From JAZDFC01 sp043808235 (GTDB lineage Bacteria > Bacteroidota > Ignavibacteria > Ignavibacteriales > Melioribacteraceae), in NCBI GenBank assembly GCA_043808235.1, contig JAZDFC010000084.1:107203-171202 (forward strand): DNA of 64,000 nucleotides. Reading direction: 5' to 3'. The translations under genes and the position numbers were made by a program. The notes below the pieces were generated by a model. It had not been told where the DNA came from and searched no databases. It saw only the letters and a program-made list of their open reading frames with translations. Positions 54,841 to 62,926 of this stretch are shown one piece after another (position 1 is the stretch's first letter; the number at the start of each line of letters is the position of its first letter).

Positions 54841-57800
54841 CTAAACTATCTGCATTTTTATACCGCTAATGTAATAGTTTTCGGGGAAAAGTATTGCAGG
54901 TTTTATCGGCTCAAATGTTGTTAAATCGATATCATAAACCGCGAATGGCATTTTCCTGTTTACAATTTCCGCCTGACAATCGGTAATCCATGATCTGTTG
55001 TGCATTGCGTTCTTAAATAATCGGTTAATTTGTTTTATCTCATCAACCAATTCTTCCCTATGTGCGAAGGTGAAGCCGTTGCCGAACCGTTGAGCAAGCA
55101 AAGAAATAAACTCCCAATTCATTTCAGGGAAATAGCCTTCAACAACCTTTTTACTGAACTGTAAAGTGTGATCGCATCTGGTATATGTTCCTTCCTGTTC
55201 AATGTGAGTTACTGCCGGGAGAACAACGTCAGCCTCGAGCAAAGTTGGGGTGTTGAATGCGTCGCTGACCAAAAGGAATTCCATCTCGCTGAAATATTTT
55301 CTATTACTTTGATCGGAATAAGGGTCTTCGCCAAAAATTAATGCTGCTTTAATTTCACCGCGTTTCAATTTTTCTTCGATATTCACCGGTTTGAAGATTG
55401 TCTTCAAATCATCATTCCATGCTTTGTTAATTTCATCAATCAATGATTCGTCGCTTGCCTTCACATATCCCGGCAAATATTCCGGAGTAACACCCATATC
55501 GTGCAAACCTGCCGCGTTCGAATTGTCTCGTAAGAGAATAATACCGTTGTTTTCTTTTTTGATTCTGCCGCTCATCAAAAGGAAGTTTCCAATTGCTTTC
55601 AAGTCGTTAACAGAGCGCTCACGGGTTGAATCGAGATTGTAAATGAAAATTATTTTCGACTCTTTATTACCAATTAATTTATAAAGTGAAATGTACTTTT
55701 CAACATCAATATGAATAAGATCCATTGCTTCTTCGCGGGAAATATTTTTTATACCCTCGTAAAATTCTTCGAATCGCGTTGTATTCGCTGCAATGAATTG
55801 TTTATCAATAGAATTATTATCGATGCATTCTTTCATCAAAGTATTGAGAAGAAGTGTATTCGTCCCCTTTTTACTATCGATCCACAAATCGGCGTCGCGC
55901 GTTAATTTGACTTCGGATGAATTAATGACGACAAGCTGTGTTCCTCTTTTCTGAGCATCTTTTATTTTGAGTTCAAGTGGAAGATATTCATACGATAGAT
56001 TCGAGTTGATAACAACAATCACATCGGCGTTTTCGAGTTTGTCCATAGTAGTTGTGGAAATTGTAACACCGAGTGATTCATTAAGTCCGTTCAAATCTTT
56101 TTCGGCAAACAGATTTGAAAAACTTGCGATGTTATTTGTCTTTAATCCGGCTCTCGCAAATTTTTGAAGCAGATATAATTCTTCGTTCGAGAGTTTTGGT
56201 GAAGCGAATACTGCTACCGAGTCAGTGCCGTATTTTTTTATAATATCATTGATTTTACTTTCTGCGTAATCGAGAGCTTCGTTCAGCTTAACATCATATA
56301 CCAAATTATCTTTTCTTATCACCGGACTAAGCACACGGTTTTTCTCCATCAGATAACGGTGCCCGAATCTTCCTTTGCTACAGAGATATCCTTTATTGTG
56401 TGAATCTTGAATTGCTTCCGTAGAATTGGAAACATAGAAAATATCATTTGTAATAGTCTTGAAATTTACTTTGCATCCCACGCCGCAGAAACCGCAAACC
56501 GTTTCATGATCTTCCTTCGGCATTGTTCCTAAAATTTTAAATGGAAATTTTTCACTGATTGCGCCGGTCGGACAAACATCGATGCAGTTACCACATGCGA
56601 TGCAATTTGTTTCGAGCAGGGGTTTCTCCATCGCGGGTTTTACAACCGATTTGAATCCGCGATAGACAAATCCGAGGGCGGCGACCTGTAAAATTTCAGA
56701 ACATGTGCGAACGCATTTTCCGCAATTGATACATTTATTTGGATCGAAGGATATGAAGGGATGTCTCTTATCTACAGTATATTTTTTAATTTCCCCGATA
56801 TAATCGTTAATATTAATACGATATTCCTCGGCATACTTTCGCAGTATACAATCATTATATTCCGGGCAGCCGCATTCCAAACATCTTTCGCATTCGATTA
56901 ATAATTGTTCTTTTGTGATTGTCTGCTCAACTTCGTCGAACGTGCATACTCTGTCTGTTGCAATAAGTTCTGCAGTTTTCTCACGGGCTGTTTTTTTAAC
57001 GTGCGAAAACTCTCTCTCTGTTAATTCACCAAAGCGATGACGAAAACTCAAATATGCATCTTCGGTCTCTCTTACTTTGCCAAATTCGAGGTAATCCATT
57101 ATTGATTGAGCAGCACGTTTGCCCTGCCCGATTGAACTGATTGCAGTTAGCGGACCTGTAACAACATCACCGCCGGCGAATACACCGGGCACCGATGTTT
57201 CAAAAGTCTTTTTGTTGACCGAGACAGTTCCCCATTTTTCAAGTATACAGCCTGCATCCAAATTTACAAATGTTGTATCAACTTTCTGCCCGATGGCGCT
57301 TATCAAATAATCGCAGTCAATGATGTACTCCGAGCCTTCTATTGGAACCGGCTGCGGTCTTTCGCCCGGTTTCACCTGTTCCAGTCGCTGTTTTAAACAT
57401 TCGATCCCTTTTAAAACTCCGTCTTCAGCAATTATACTTTTGGGATTCGTAAGGAACAAAATTTCAACGCCTTCTTTTTGCGCGGCTTCAATTTCTTCGT
57501 GATGCGCAGGCATTTCTTTTATACTTCTGCGGTAAACAATTTTAACACTATCGGCTCCGCATCGTAATGCTGTGCGCGCTGCATCAATTGCCGTGTTTCC
57601 TCCTCCAACAATAATAACTGTCCCTTTTAATTGGGGAATACCGTCGGTCTCAATCATACGAAGAAAGTCAATTCCGCCAAAAATTCCTTTGATGCTGTAT
57701 TCGTCTTTCAATCCCATTGCCGAAGCTTTATGAGCTCCAACTCCAACAAACACTGCATCATAACCGGATTCCATCAATTCATGAATACTGAAGTCTTTTC

Positions 57801-58596
57801 CAAGCTCGGTATTCATTTTTGTATCAACACCAAGATCGAGTATCCAGTATATCTCATCATCCATAACATTTTTTGGTAACCGGTATTCGGGAATTCCATA
57901 ACGAAGCATTCCACCAAGATGCGGAAGTTTTTCATAAATTACAGGTGAATACCCTTCCTTAACAAGATAATATGCACAAGTTAAACCAGCAGGTCCCCCG
58001 CCGATGATTGCGACTTTTTTATTCTTTAGCGGTTTTATTTCCGGCGTCCATTTATCATGTTTATCATAATCGGCGATATATCTTTTCAAGTAATTACATG
58101 CTACCGGTTCGTCAACCATATTTCTACGGCAAGCAACTTCACAATCACGCACACACACTCTACCAATAGAAAGCGGAAGCGGGTTGTTTTCCTTCACAAG
58201 TTTTACCGCTTCGCGGTATTTGCCCATCGAAGCTAAGGCAATGTACCCCTGCGCATCAACTCCTGCGGGACAATTATCTTTGCACGGACCAATACAATCA
58301 GCATAGTGATTTGAGAATAAAAGTTCGAGTGCGGTTTTCCGCGCACTTATTACAGCAGCGCTGTTTGTTTTAATTTTCATTCCATCACGGATTACAGTTG
58401 CGCAAGACGGCACGAGTTTGTTCATCCCTTCAATTTCCACAACACACATAAAACATGATGTAAAATGTTCGAGTCTTTTATCGTGACACAACGTGGGTAT
58501 CTTATCTATATTATTTTCGTGAACGGTTTCCAAAATTGTTTTACCGGAGGTTGCTTCAACTTCAATATTATTGATGGTTACTTTTATTTTTTCCAT
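54841..58596 (-). CDS. NuoG ferredoxin domain - GltD flavoprotein - degenerate molybdopterin domain fusion
   Basis: 1251 residues. 2Fe-2S domain with Cys37, 48, 51, 65; GltD-type Cys cluster at 101-109 and 148-156; FAD/NADPH domain with IIGGGPAG (197-204), VGGGNTAIDAA (330-340) and GVFAGGD (471-477); two 4Fe-4S sets (Cys622/625/628/632 and 665/668/671/675); Mop 4Fe-4S set Cys701/704/708/739; then an FdhA-like molybdopterin domain. At the catalytic Cys/Sec-His position the sequence reads NNIASFSNLFAEKDLNGL (821-838) with neither residue, so it cannot be a normal formate dehydrogenase. Probably moves electrons between NADPH, NADH and ferredoxin-type centres together with the NuoE/NuoF-like subunits; partner acceptor unknown. 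Confidence 0.88.
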   Translation of the reverse strand: MEKIKVTINNIEVEATSGKTILETVHENNIDKIPTLCHDKRLEHFTSCFMCVVEIEGMNKLVPSCATVIRDGMKIKTNSAAVISARKTALELLFSNHYADCIGPCKDNCPAGVDAQGYIALASMGKYREAVKLVKENNPLPLSIGRVCVRDCEVACRRNMVDEPVACNYLKRYIADYDKHDKWTPEIKPLKNKKVAIIGGGPAGLTCAYYLVKEGYSPVIYEKLPHLGGMLRYGIPEYRLPKNVMDDEIYWILDLGVDTKMNTELGKDFSIHELMESGYDAVFVGVGAHKASAMGLKDEYSIKGIFGGIDFLRMIETDGIPQLKGTVIIVGGGNTAIDAARTALRCGADSVKIVYRRSIKEMPAHHEEIEAAQKEGVEILFLTNPKSIIAEDGVLKGIECLKQRLEQVKPGERPQPVPIEGSEYIIDCDYLISAIGQKVDTTFVNLDAGCILEKWGTVSVNKKTFETSVPGVFAGGDVVTGPLTAISSIGQGKRAAQSIMDYLEFGKVRETEDAYLSFRHRFGELTEREFSHVKKTAREKTAELIATDRVCTFDEVEQTITKEQLLIECERCLECGCPEYNDCILRKYAEEYRININDYIGEIKKYTVDKRHPFISFDPNKCINCGKCVRTCSEILQVAALGFVYRGFKSVVKPAMEKPLLETNCIACGNCIDVCPTGAISEKFPFKILGTMPKEDHETVCGFCGVGCKVNFKTITNDIFYVSNSTEAIQDSHNKGYLCSKGRFGHRYLMEKNRVLSPVIRKDNLVYDVKLNEALDYAESKINDIIKKYGTDSVAVFASPKLSNEELYLLQKFARAGLKTNNIASFSNLFAEKDLNGLNESLGVTISTTTMDKLENADVIVVINSNLSYEYLPLELKIKDAQKRGTQLVVINSSEVKLTRDADLWIDSKKGTNTLLLNTLMKECIDNNSIDKQFIAANTTRFEEFYEGIKNISREEAMDLIHIDVEKYISLYKLIGNKESKIIFIYNLDSTRERSVNDLKAIGNFLLMSGRIKKENNGIILLRDNSNAAGLHDMGVTPEYLPGYVKASDESLIDEINKAWNDDLKTIFKPVNIEEKLKRGEIKAALIFGEDPYSDQSNRKYFSEMEFLLVSDAFNTPTLLEADVVLPAVTHIEQEGTYTRCDHTLQFSKKVVEGYFPEMNWEFISLLAQRFGNGFTFAHREELVDEIKQINRLFKNAMHNRSWITDCQAEIVNRKMPFAVYDIDLTTFEPIKPAILFPENYYISGIKMQIV

Positions 58597-58617
58597 AGTG
58601 TATATCCCGTAAGGAAA

Positions 58618-60381
58618 TTAGTTTTTAATGACCGCATCCAGGTTGCAAACATCAAAACATTTTCCGCATTTGATGCACAGTTCCTGGTTGATTGTATGAA
58701 CAACTTTTTTGCTTCCCGTAATTGCATTTGCCGAACACGCCTTGATACACAACATGCAGCCTTTGCATTTGTGTTCATCAATGGTATATGTTATTAATGA
58801 TGCACAACTATGTGCCGGACATTTTTTGTCTTTAATATGCGCTTCGTATTCATCTCTAAAATATTGAATTGTAGTAAGTACCGGGTTCGGCGCTGATTGT
58901 CCTAATCCGCACAAACTATTGTTTTTAATCTTAAGTGCAAGATCCTGCAGTAAATCGATGTCGGATTCTTTTCCTTTTCCGTCACAAATCCGTTCCAATA
59001 TTTCAAGCATTCGTTTCGTTCCAATCCGGCAAAATGTACATTTACCGCACGATTCGTTCTGGGTGAAATTCAAAAAGTATCTCGCGAGATCAACCATGCA
59101 TGTGGTTTCATCTAAAACGATCATACCTCCGGAACCCATGATAGCGCCTGTTCGAACGATTTCATCGTAATCAATCTTAAGATCGCCCATACTTGCAGGA
59201 ATACATCCGCCCGAAGGTCCGCCCATCTGCACAGCTTTGAATTTTTTCCCGTTTTTGATTCCCCCGCCGAGATCGAAAACCACTTCGTTGATTGTCATTC
59301 CCATTGGAACCTCGGCTAATCCGCTTCGAACGATTTTTCCCGCGAGTGCAAAAACCTTTGTGCCTTTGCTTTTCTCTGTTCCGAGTGCGGCATATTGTTC
59401 CCAGCCATTATTAATAATCCACGGCACATTTGCGTAGGTCTCTACGTTATTAATGTTTGTTGGCTTTCCCCACAATCCTTTGTGAGCAGGAAACGGAGGA
59501 CGAAGTCGCGGAACACCTCGTTTGCCTTCAATCGAAGCCATAAGTGCGGTTTCTTCACCGCAAACAAATGCGCCTGCGCCTTCTTTAATTTTAATTTCAA
59601 GGTTCATGCCTGAACCAAAAATGTTATTGCCGAGGAATCCTCTTTCTTTGCATTGTTTAATTGCAGTTCTCAATCTTTTTATTGCGAGAGGATACTCGGC
59701 GCGGCAATAAATATAAGCCTCATCGGAACCGATGGTAAATGCGGCAATCATCATTCCTTCGAGCACCGAGTGCGGATCGCCCTCAAGAACGCTTCTATCC
59801 ATGAATGCGCCGGGGTCGCCTTCGTCAGCATTGCAGATCAAATATTTTTTATCACTTTTTTCCTGGCTCGCAAATTTCCATTTCATACCTGTTGAAAATC
59901 CGGCGCCGCCTCTTCCACGCAATCCGGATTTAATCATTGTATCTATGACATCTTGCTGAGACAAATTTTTCAAAACAGATTGAATTGCTTTATAGCCGTC
60001 GTGCACAATGTACTCATCAATTGAAGTAGGATCAATTACACCGCAGTTGCGAAGTACAATTCTTTTTTGATTTTTCAGGAAGGCATCTTCTTTACAAATA
60101 TCATTGCTTTTAATTATCCATTCGATTACAGGCTTATTGTTTATGAGATGATCGTTAACTATGCGGCCAACTTTATCAACTGTAACTTTCGAATAAAGAA
60201 AATTCTGATCACCATCTTCGATTTCAACTAACGCCTCTTCATAACACATACCCATACAGCCGGTTTCTTTCAAATCGATATCGAGATGCCTGGATTCAAT
60301 TTCTTCTTTTAGTTTATTATAGACTAATTCCCCGCCGGCAGAAATTCCGCAGGTACCCAAACCGACTTTTATTGTTTTCAT
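58618..60381 (-). CDS. NuoF/HydB-like NADH-binding flavoprotein subunit
   Basis: 587 residues: N-terminal thioredoxin-like 2Fe-2S domain (KVGLGTCGISAGGELVY, GCMGMCYEEALVEI), FMN site RGRGGAGFSTGMKW with NADEGDPGAFMDRSVLEGDP, NADH/SLBB part, a 4Fe-4S motif ESCGKCTFCRIGTKRMLEIL, and two C-terminal 4Fe-4S sets (CKGCMLCIKAC, CIKCGKCFDVC). This layout matches HydB/HymB of soluble NADH-linked complexes more than NuoF of complex I. Overlaps the NuoE-like stop by 4 bp. Confidence 0.94.
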   Translation of the reverse strand: MKTIKVGLGTCGISAGGELVYNKLKEEIESRHLDIDLKETGCMGMCYEEALVEIEDGDQNFLYSKVTVDKVGRIVNDHLINNKPVIEWIIKSNDICKEDAFLKNQKRIVLRNCGVIDPTSIDEYIVHDGYKAIQSVLKNLSQQDVIDTMIKSGLRGRGGAGFSTGMKWKFASQEKSDKKYLICNADEGDPGAFMDRSVLEGDPHSVLEGMMIAAFTIGSDEAYIYCRAEYPLAIKRLRTAIKQCKERGFLGNNIFGSGMNLEIKIKEGAGAFVCGEETALMASIEGKRGVPRLRPPFPAHKGLWGKPTNINNVETYANVPWIINNGWEQYAALGTEKSKGTKVFALAGKIVRSGLAEVPMGMTINEVVFDLGGGIKNGKKFKAVQMGGPSGGCIPASMGDLKIDYDEIVRTGAIMGSGGMIVLDETTCMVDLARYFLNFTQNESCGKCTFCRIGTKRMLEILERICDGKGKESDIDLLQDLALKIKNNSLCGLGQSAPNPVLTTIQYFRDEYEAHIKDKKCPAHSCASLITYTIDEHKCKGCMLCIKACSANAITGSKKVVHTINQELCIKCGKCFDVCNLDAVIKN

Positions 60382-60884
60382 GATTGTACCGGTATTTTTT
60401 CTTCGGTTTTATATTTCTTAATTATCTTTTTGATTTTGTCCATCGTAAGATTGCCGTGCGTGTCCCCGTTAATCATAATTACCGGCGCAAGCGAACAGCA
60501 TCCCAAACATGCAACGGATTGCAAACTGAAAATTCCGTCATCGGTTGTTTCGCCAACGGAAATTCCAAGTTCATCCTGGAGGACGGAAAGAATACTTTTT
60601 GCGCCGTTAACATGGCATGCGGTTCCTTCGCAAATGCGAACTAAATTTTTTCCGAGAGGTTTTAATCTGAATTGAGCATAGAAGGTGATTACGCCGTAAA
60701 TATCGGCGGCGGGAATTCCTACTAATTCGCTGATATAAAAAATAACTTTTTCCGGAATATATCCGTACGAGTCCTGCGCGGATTGCAGCAGCGGTATCAG
60801 CGATCCGTGCTGGTGACGTTTGTTAACCAGGTCGATTTTAAAATCGGGTATGCCCGGGCGTTTCTCGATTTCAGTGTCCGTCAT
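60378..60884 (-). CDS. NuoE/HydC-like 2Fe-2S subunit
   Basis: 168 residues, thioredoxin-like 2Fe-2S protein: GSLIPLLQSAQDSYGYIPE, VITFYAQFRLKPLGKN, and the four cluster cysteines in RICEGTACHVNGA and SVACLGCCSLAPVIMIN. Partner of the NuoF-like subunit in soluble NADH-linked complexes. Second gene of the operon, 47 bp after the receiver/AsnC gene. Confidence 0.95.
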   Translation of the reverse strand: MTDTEIEKRPGIPDFKIDLVNKRHQHGSLIPLLQSAQDSYGYIPEKVIFYISELVGIPAADIYGVITFYAQFRLKPLGKNLVRICEGTACHVNGAKSILSVLQDELGISVGETTDDGIFSLQSVACLGCCSLAPVIMINGDTHGNLTMDKIKKIIKKYKTEEKIPVQS

Positions 60885-60931
60885 TCGTAAATTTTCCCCA
60901 AGATTTTATCAAGAATTTAACTAGTATTTTT

Positions 60932-61927
60932 TTACATCTCATAAATATTTATGATAGGGTACTTCTTAATTTTTACAACTCCGTTCAAGTTAACGAGTTT
61001 ATTTTCAACGAACTTATCGATCTGCGTGAAATGTGTTCCGCTTATCATCATTATCAAATTATATTTGCCGTTGATGAAATCGCAGTAAACAACATTCTCG
61101 GTCAATTTGAGAACCGGATAAATATCATCGAGTTTTTCTCTTTCTACTTCCGCTAAAACATATGAGCATACGGAATGTTTCGAATCGCGGACAGCACCGA
61201 GGCTCGGTATTTCACTTGCAAGCGACACACCAACTGAGTTGATAATTTCTTTGATGCTGTCAGTCATTACCGGAACACCTACGGGCAATAGTTCTGCGTA
61301 AGTAATTGCGTCAATCGTTTTAATTTCGTTTTCGAAAATGTCTTTACATTTGTCAATCGAATCGGCCTGCAGTAATAAGAAAATATCAATATCACCGCGT
61401 GTTGCATCGCAGTAAAGAACGTTTTCCATAAAGTACAATTTTTTATAAACCTCGAAGAAATCTTCCGCCGGATTAACACGCAATAACGCATAAGCAGAAA
61501 CTGTTTTTTGAATTTCTTTTGGTTCCTCTTTAAACGGTGCAGCTTTAGAGCGTTTTTCCATGATGCGGTTTATTTCATAAGTAAGATCATCTGTATCAAA
61601 CGGTTTTTGCAGGAATGCATCAATTTTTAGTTCGTCAATTTCAGTCTCTTCCAATTTATCGGCATACCCCGTAATAAAAATAATGCCCGTGTCCGGGTAC
61701 ATTGATTTGATGATTTTGCCAAGTTTTATCCCATCAATATCCGGCAATTGAATATCAACAACAACCGAATCAAGATTTATATCGTTTTTCTTATATAGAT
61801 CGATTTTCTTAAGAGCGTTCATTCCGTTTTCACTAAGCTCAACATCAATTCCTCGCTGGTTAAGTCCCAACGATAAGGATCTTCTTAACGAAGGTTCGTC
61901 GTCGATCAATAAAATTCTCTTTTGCAT
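60932..61927 (-). CDS. Receiver domain protein with two Lrp/AsnC-like ligand-binding domains
   Basis: 331 residues. Receiver domain at 1-125 (ILLIDDEPSLRRSLSLGL, phospho Asp in VVVDIQLPDIDGIKLG, LQKPFD). Two later segments, about 142-215 (SAYALLRVNPAEDFFEVYKK, VLYCDATRGDIDIFLLLQA) and 255-330 (CSYVLAEVEREKLDDIYPVL, VVYCDFINGKYNLIMMISG), share the beta-alpha pattern of AsnC/RAM domains that bind small molecules. No DNA-binding domain. First gene of the redox operon; ribosome binding site GAGGTAA. An unusual arrangement; role likely in sensing or modulating the complex. Confidence 0.82.
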   Translation of the reverse strand: MQKRILLIDDEPSLRRSLSLGLNQRGIDVELSENGMNALKKIDLYKKNDINLDSVVVDIQLPDIDGIKLGKIIKSMYPDTGIIFITGYADKLEETEIDELKIDAFLQKPFDTDDLTYEINRIMEKRSKAAPFKEEPKEIQKTVSAYALLRVNPAEDFFEVYKKLYFMENVLYCDATRGDIDIFLLLQADSIDKCKDIFENEIKTIDAITYAELLPVGVPVMTDSIKEIINSVGVSLASEIPSLGAVRDSKHSVCSYVLAEVEREKLDDIYPVLKLTENVVYCDFINGKYNLIMMISGTHFTQIDKFVENKLVNLNGVVKIKKYPIINIYEM

Positions 61928-61960
61928 TTCATTACCTCGTATTTGTTAATCGCTGTTAAT

Positions 61961-61978
61961 TGCTCAATGAACGTGCCA
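61961..61978 (-). promoter_or_regulatory. Sigma-54-type promoter of the redox/two-component operon
   Basis: Minus strand TGGCACGTTCATTGAGCA: GG (-24) and the TTGA element (-12) are separated by the canonical 10 bp; only the final C of TTGC is changed to A. The predicted start near 61952 leaves a leader of about 25 nt before the GAGGTAA ribosome binding site and ATG at 61927. The operon's last gene encodes a sigma-54 activator. Confidence 0.75.
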
Positions 61979-62193
61979 CAAAAAAAACTGTATTTTTATC
62001 CTTTACTGTCATAATTCTATACATAACTTTGTTGCGCTACTGTTAATTTATTTTGCATGAATCCCGTAAAGTCAATAGAACTAAGCATTTAGTGGTTGTA
62101 TAAAAATTATATAGTTGTATTAGTTTGTACAAAGCAAAAAAACAATTCAATAAAAATTGTTGGAATTCAATCTTACGTGAACAACGGCTTTCA

Positions 62194-62919
62194 TTATAGA
62201 GCCATTTTCTTTTTTATCTGCGCTGCATACCTCCTGCTGATGGAATATGTCTCATCGCTCCCTTTTAGAAATACCCGATGGTTTGCATTGCTATCCTTCA
62301 TAATCTTTTCAACTAATTCTATATTGATTATTGTTGATCTATGAATACGAATAAATTGTTTTTCCGGAAGACAATCCTCCCATTCATGCATTGTCTTTTT
62401 TACCAGTCCTTTTATTTTACCGGTTGTCAATAATTCCGAATATTTCCCCGCCGAGGAAATTCTTAATATGTTGTGAATCATCACAAAATAATATTTATAA
62501 TTTATCGCTATAAAAATCTGATCATCATAATTAAATCTCGCAGCCGGGCGCTGAGTTGTTTCCGTCTTTGATTCAAGTCGTTGAAGAGTCCTCTCCAATC
62601 GTTTCGGACTTACCGGTTTAAGAAGGTAGTCGCATGCGTTTACTTCAAATGCCCGTATCGCGAATTCATCGAACGCGGTAACGAAAACAATTTTCGCCGA
62701 GTCGTCAATTTTATCAAGAAGATCAAATCCGGATTCTCCCGGAAATTCAATATCTAAAAAAATCACTTCCGGTTTTATTTCAGCAATAATACTTGCAGCT
62801 GATTTAATATTCGATGCTTCTCCAACTACTTTTACCGAAGGAAATTTCTCAAGCATTTGCATTAAACCGATCCTTGCCAACTCTTCATCATCAACTATCA
62901 GCGCCCTAAGTTTTTCCAT
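62194..62919 (-). CDS. LytTR-family response regulator
   Basis: 241 residues: receiver domain (ALIVDDEELARIGLMQML, phospho Asp in VIFLDIEFPGESGFDLL, LLKPVSPKRLERTL) and a C-terminal LytTR DNA-binding domain (RISSAGKYSELLTTGKIKGL, CLPEKQFIRIHRSTIINIEL). Follows the sensor kinase by 7 bp as a LytS/LytR-type pair. Targets cannot be read from the window. Confidence 0.94.
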   Translation of the reverse strand: MEKLRALIVDDEELARIGLMQMLEKFPSVKVVGEASNIKSAASIIAEIKPEVIFLDIEFPGESGFDLLDKIDDSAKIVFVTAFDEFAIRAFEVNACDYLLKPVSPKRLERTLQRLESKTETTQRPAARFNYDDQIFIAINYKYYFVMIHNILRISSAGKYSELLTTGKIKGLVKKTMHEWEDCLPEKQFIRIHRSTIINIELVEKIMKDSNANHRVFLKGSDETYSISRRYAAQIKKKMAL

Positions 62920-62926
62920 TTTTTTA

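Noticed and set aside
54841..60884. Soluble [FeFe] hydrogenase or formate dehydrogenase complex
   Set aside because: The NuoE/NuoF-like subunits fit, but there are no H-cluster cysteine motifs and the Mop-type domain lacks the catalytic Cys/Sec-His pair.
54841..60884. Respiratory complex I operon
   Set aside because: No membrane subunits (NuoA, H, J-N) or NuoB/C/D are present, and the NuoF-like protein has extra N- and C-terminal iron-sulfur domains typical of soluble complexes.
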